From Phlebotomus papatasi (Eukaryota > Arthropoda > Insecta > Diptera > Psychodidae), in contig NC_077223.1 of assembly GCF_024763615.1 (NCBI RefSeq), positions 60,078,627-60,142,626 of the forward strand: DNA of 64,000 bases, read 5' to 3'. Positions 63,551-64,000 of the stretch are shown in pieces. Position 1 is the first letter of the stretch, and the number at the start of each line of letters is the position of its first letter. A program made the translations under genes and the position numbers. Under the pieces are notes generated by a model. That model ran no database searches. It had not been told where the DNA came from and saw nothing but the letters and a program-made list of their open reading frames with translations.

Positions 63551-64000
63551 GGCTCGCGGCACTAAGAGGAAAAACTATTGGGTGATAGAAATTTTCACGA
63601 AGCGACCACTGTGTGAGTGGGGCTCCTCCATCGTCACGATGTGTTGCCGCCCGCGAGAAAAACGCTATCGCGTCCTCTCGACTAGATCTTCCAATGTGAA
63701 AAACCCCAAACGGAGTGATCTCAGATTTTCTTTTTAATGCCCAACACCATGGTGTGAGTTGTGCCTCGCCTGTTTATCGCCATCATGGTATTTTCGTAGC
63801 AATATTATTAATAAATATGCCCTGGTGAGCAAAGTTTTCCCGAACATACTCAGAGCTCCAAAGATCCACCACAGACACATTATAGTGCCAAAGGTGCGTG
63901 GGAGAACTGTTTTGATTCAGCTAAAAATACCAACCATTTCTCCGCTATCCACTCTCTTGCTCCACTTCGCACATCACTCACATAACTCTATTTTCCTGCT
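63551..64000 (-). promoter_or_regulatory. Probable promoter and upstream region of the Zasp gene
   Basis: This block is less AT-rich than the introns and lies just upstream, on the minus strand, of the proposed first exon. No TATA box or exon with splice sites was recognised. A plus-strand frame of 109 codons (63408-63737) crosses it but matches no family I know. Promoter function rests only on position and on the ATG-free leader that follows. Confidence 0.3.

Noticed and set aside
63408..63737. Plus-strand frame of 109 codons near the right edge
   Set aside because: Opposite the proposed first exon and promoter; no recognisable domain or splice sites.

Overview
The window looks like insect nuclear DNA, most likely dipteran. 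It is AT-rich, has GT-AG introns and tRNA-derived SINEs, and is crowded with small non-autonomous transposons. No prokaryotic-style genes were seen, and the long ORFs are mostly chance or repeat-derived. Species and order are inferences.

The one host gene I can support is on the minus strand and spans nearly the whole window. It is a Zasp/PDLIM-family (Z-disc PDZ/LIM) gene, best guess Zasp66. The model has four exons: a noncoding first exon near 63550-63320; a second exon at 24989-24562 with a 309-nt ATG-free leader and a start codon at 24680 that opens directly into the ZM (ZASP-like) motif; a third exon at 629-514; and a fourth from about 312 that runs off the left edge. The exon phases agree across all coding junctions. 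No PDZ exon was found, so this promoter seems to make a ZM-first isoform without PDZ. The introns are about 38.3 kb, 23.9 kb and 0.2 kb.

Everything else is intron filled with repeats. 0.6-24.6 kb: SINEs at 1.4, 13.2, 14.3 and 19.1 kb, a piggyBac-type element at 4.3 kb, TA-flanked MITEs, and a 1.3-kb near-perfect foldback at 8.1-9.4 kb. 25-46 kb: a 2.2-kb TA-flanked element, three direct copies of a 1.8-kb TA-flanked element with internal tandem structure and CCGG microsatellites, and more MITEs. 48-52 kb: a nested cluster of palindromic MITEs, one interrupted by a 283-bp hAT-type element with a perfect 8-bp duplication and another by a 556-bp TA element. 53-61 kb: a SINE and a MITE sharing one 13-bp flank, a LINE 3' fragment, and further MITEs.

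Transposon calls rest on terminal inverted repeats and target-site duplications read by eye; no database was available. Percent identities were not computed.
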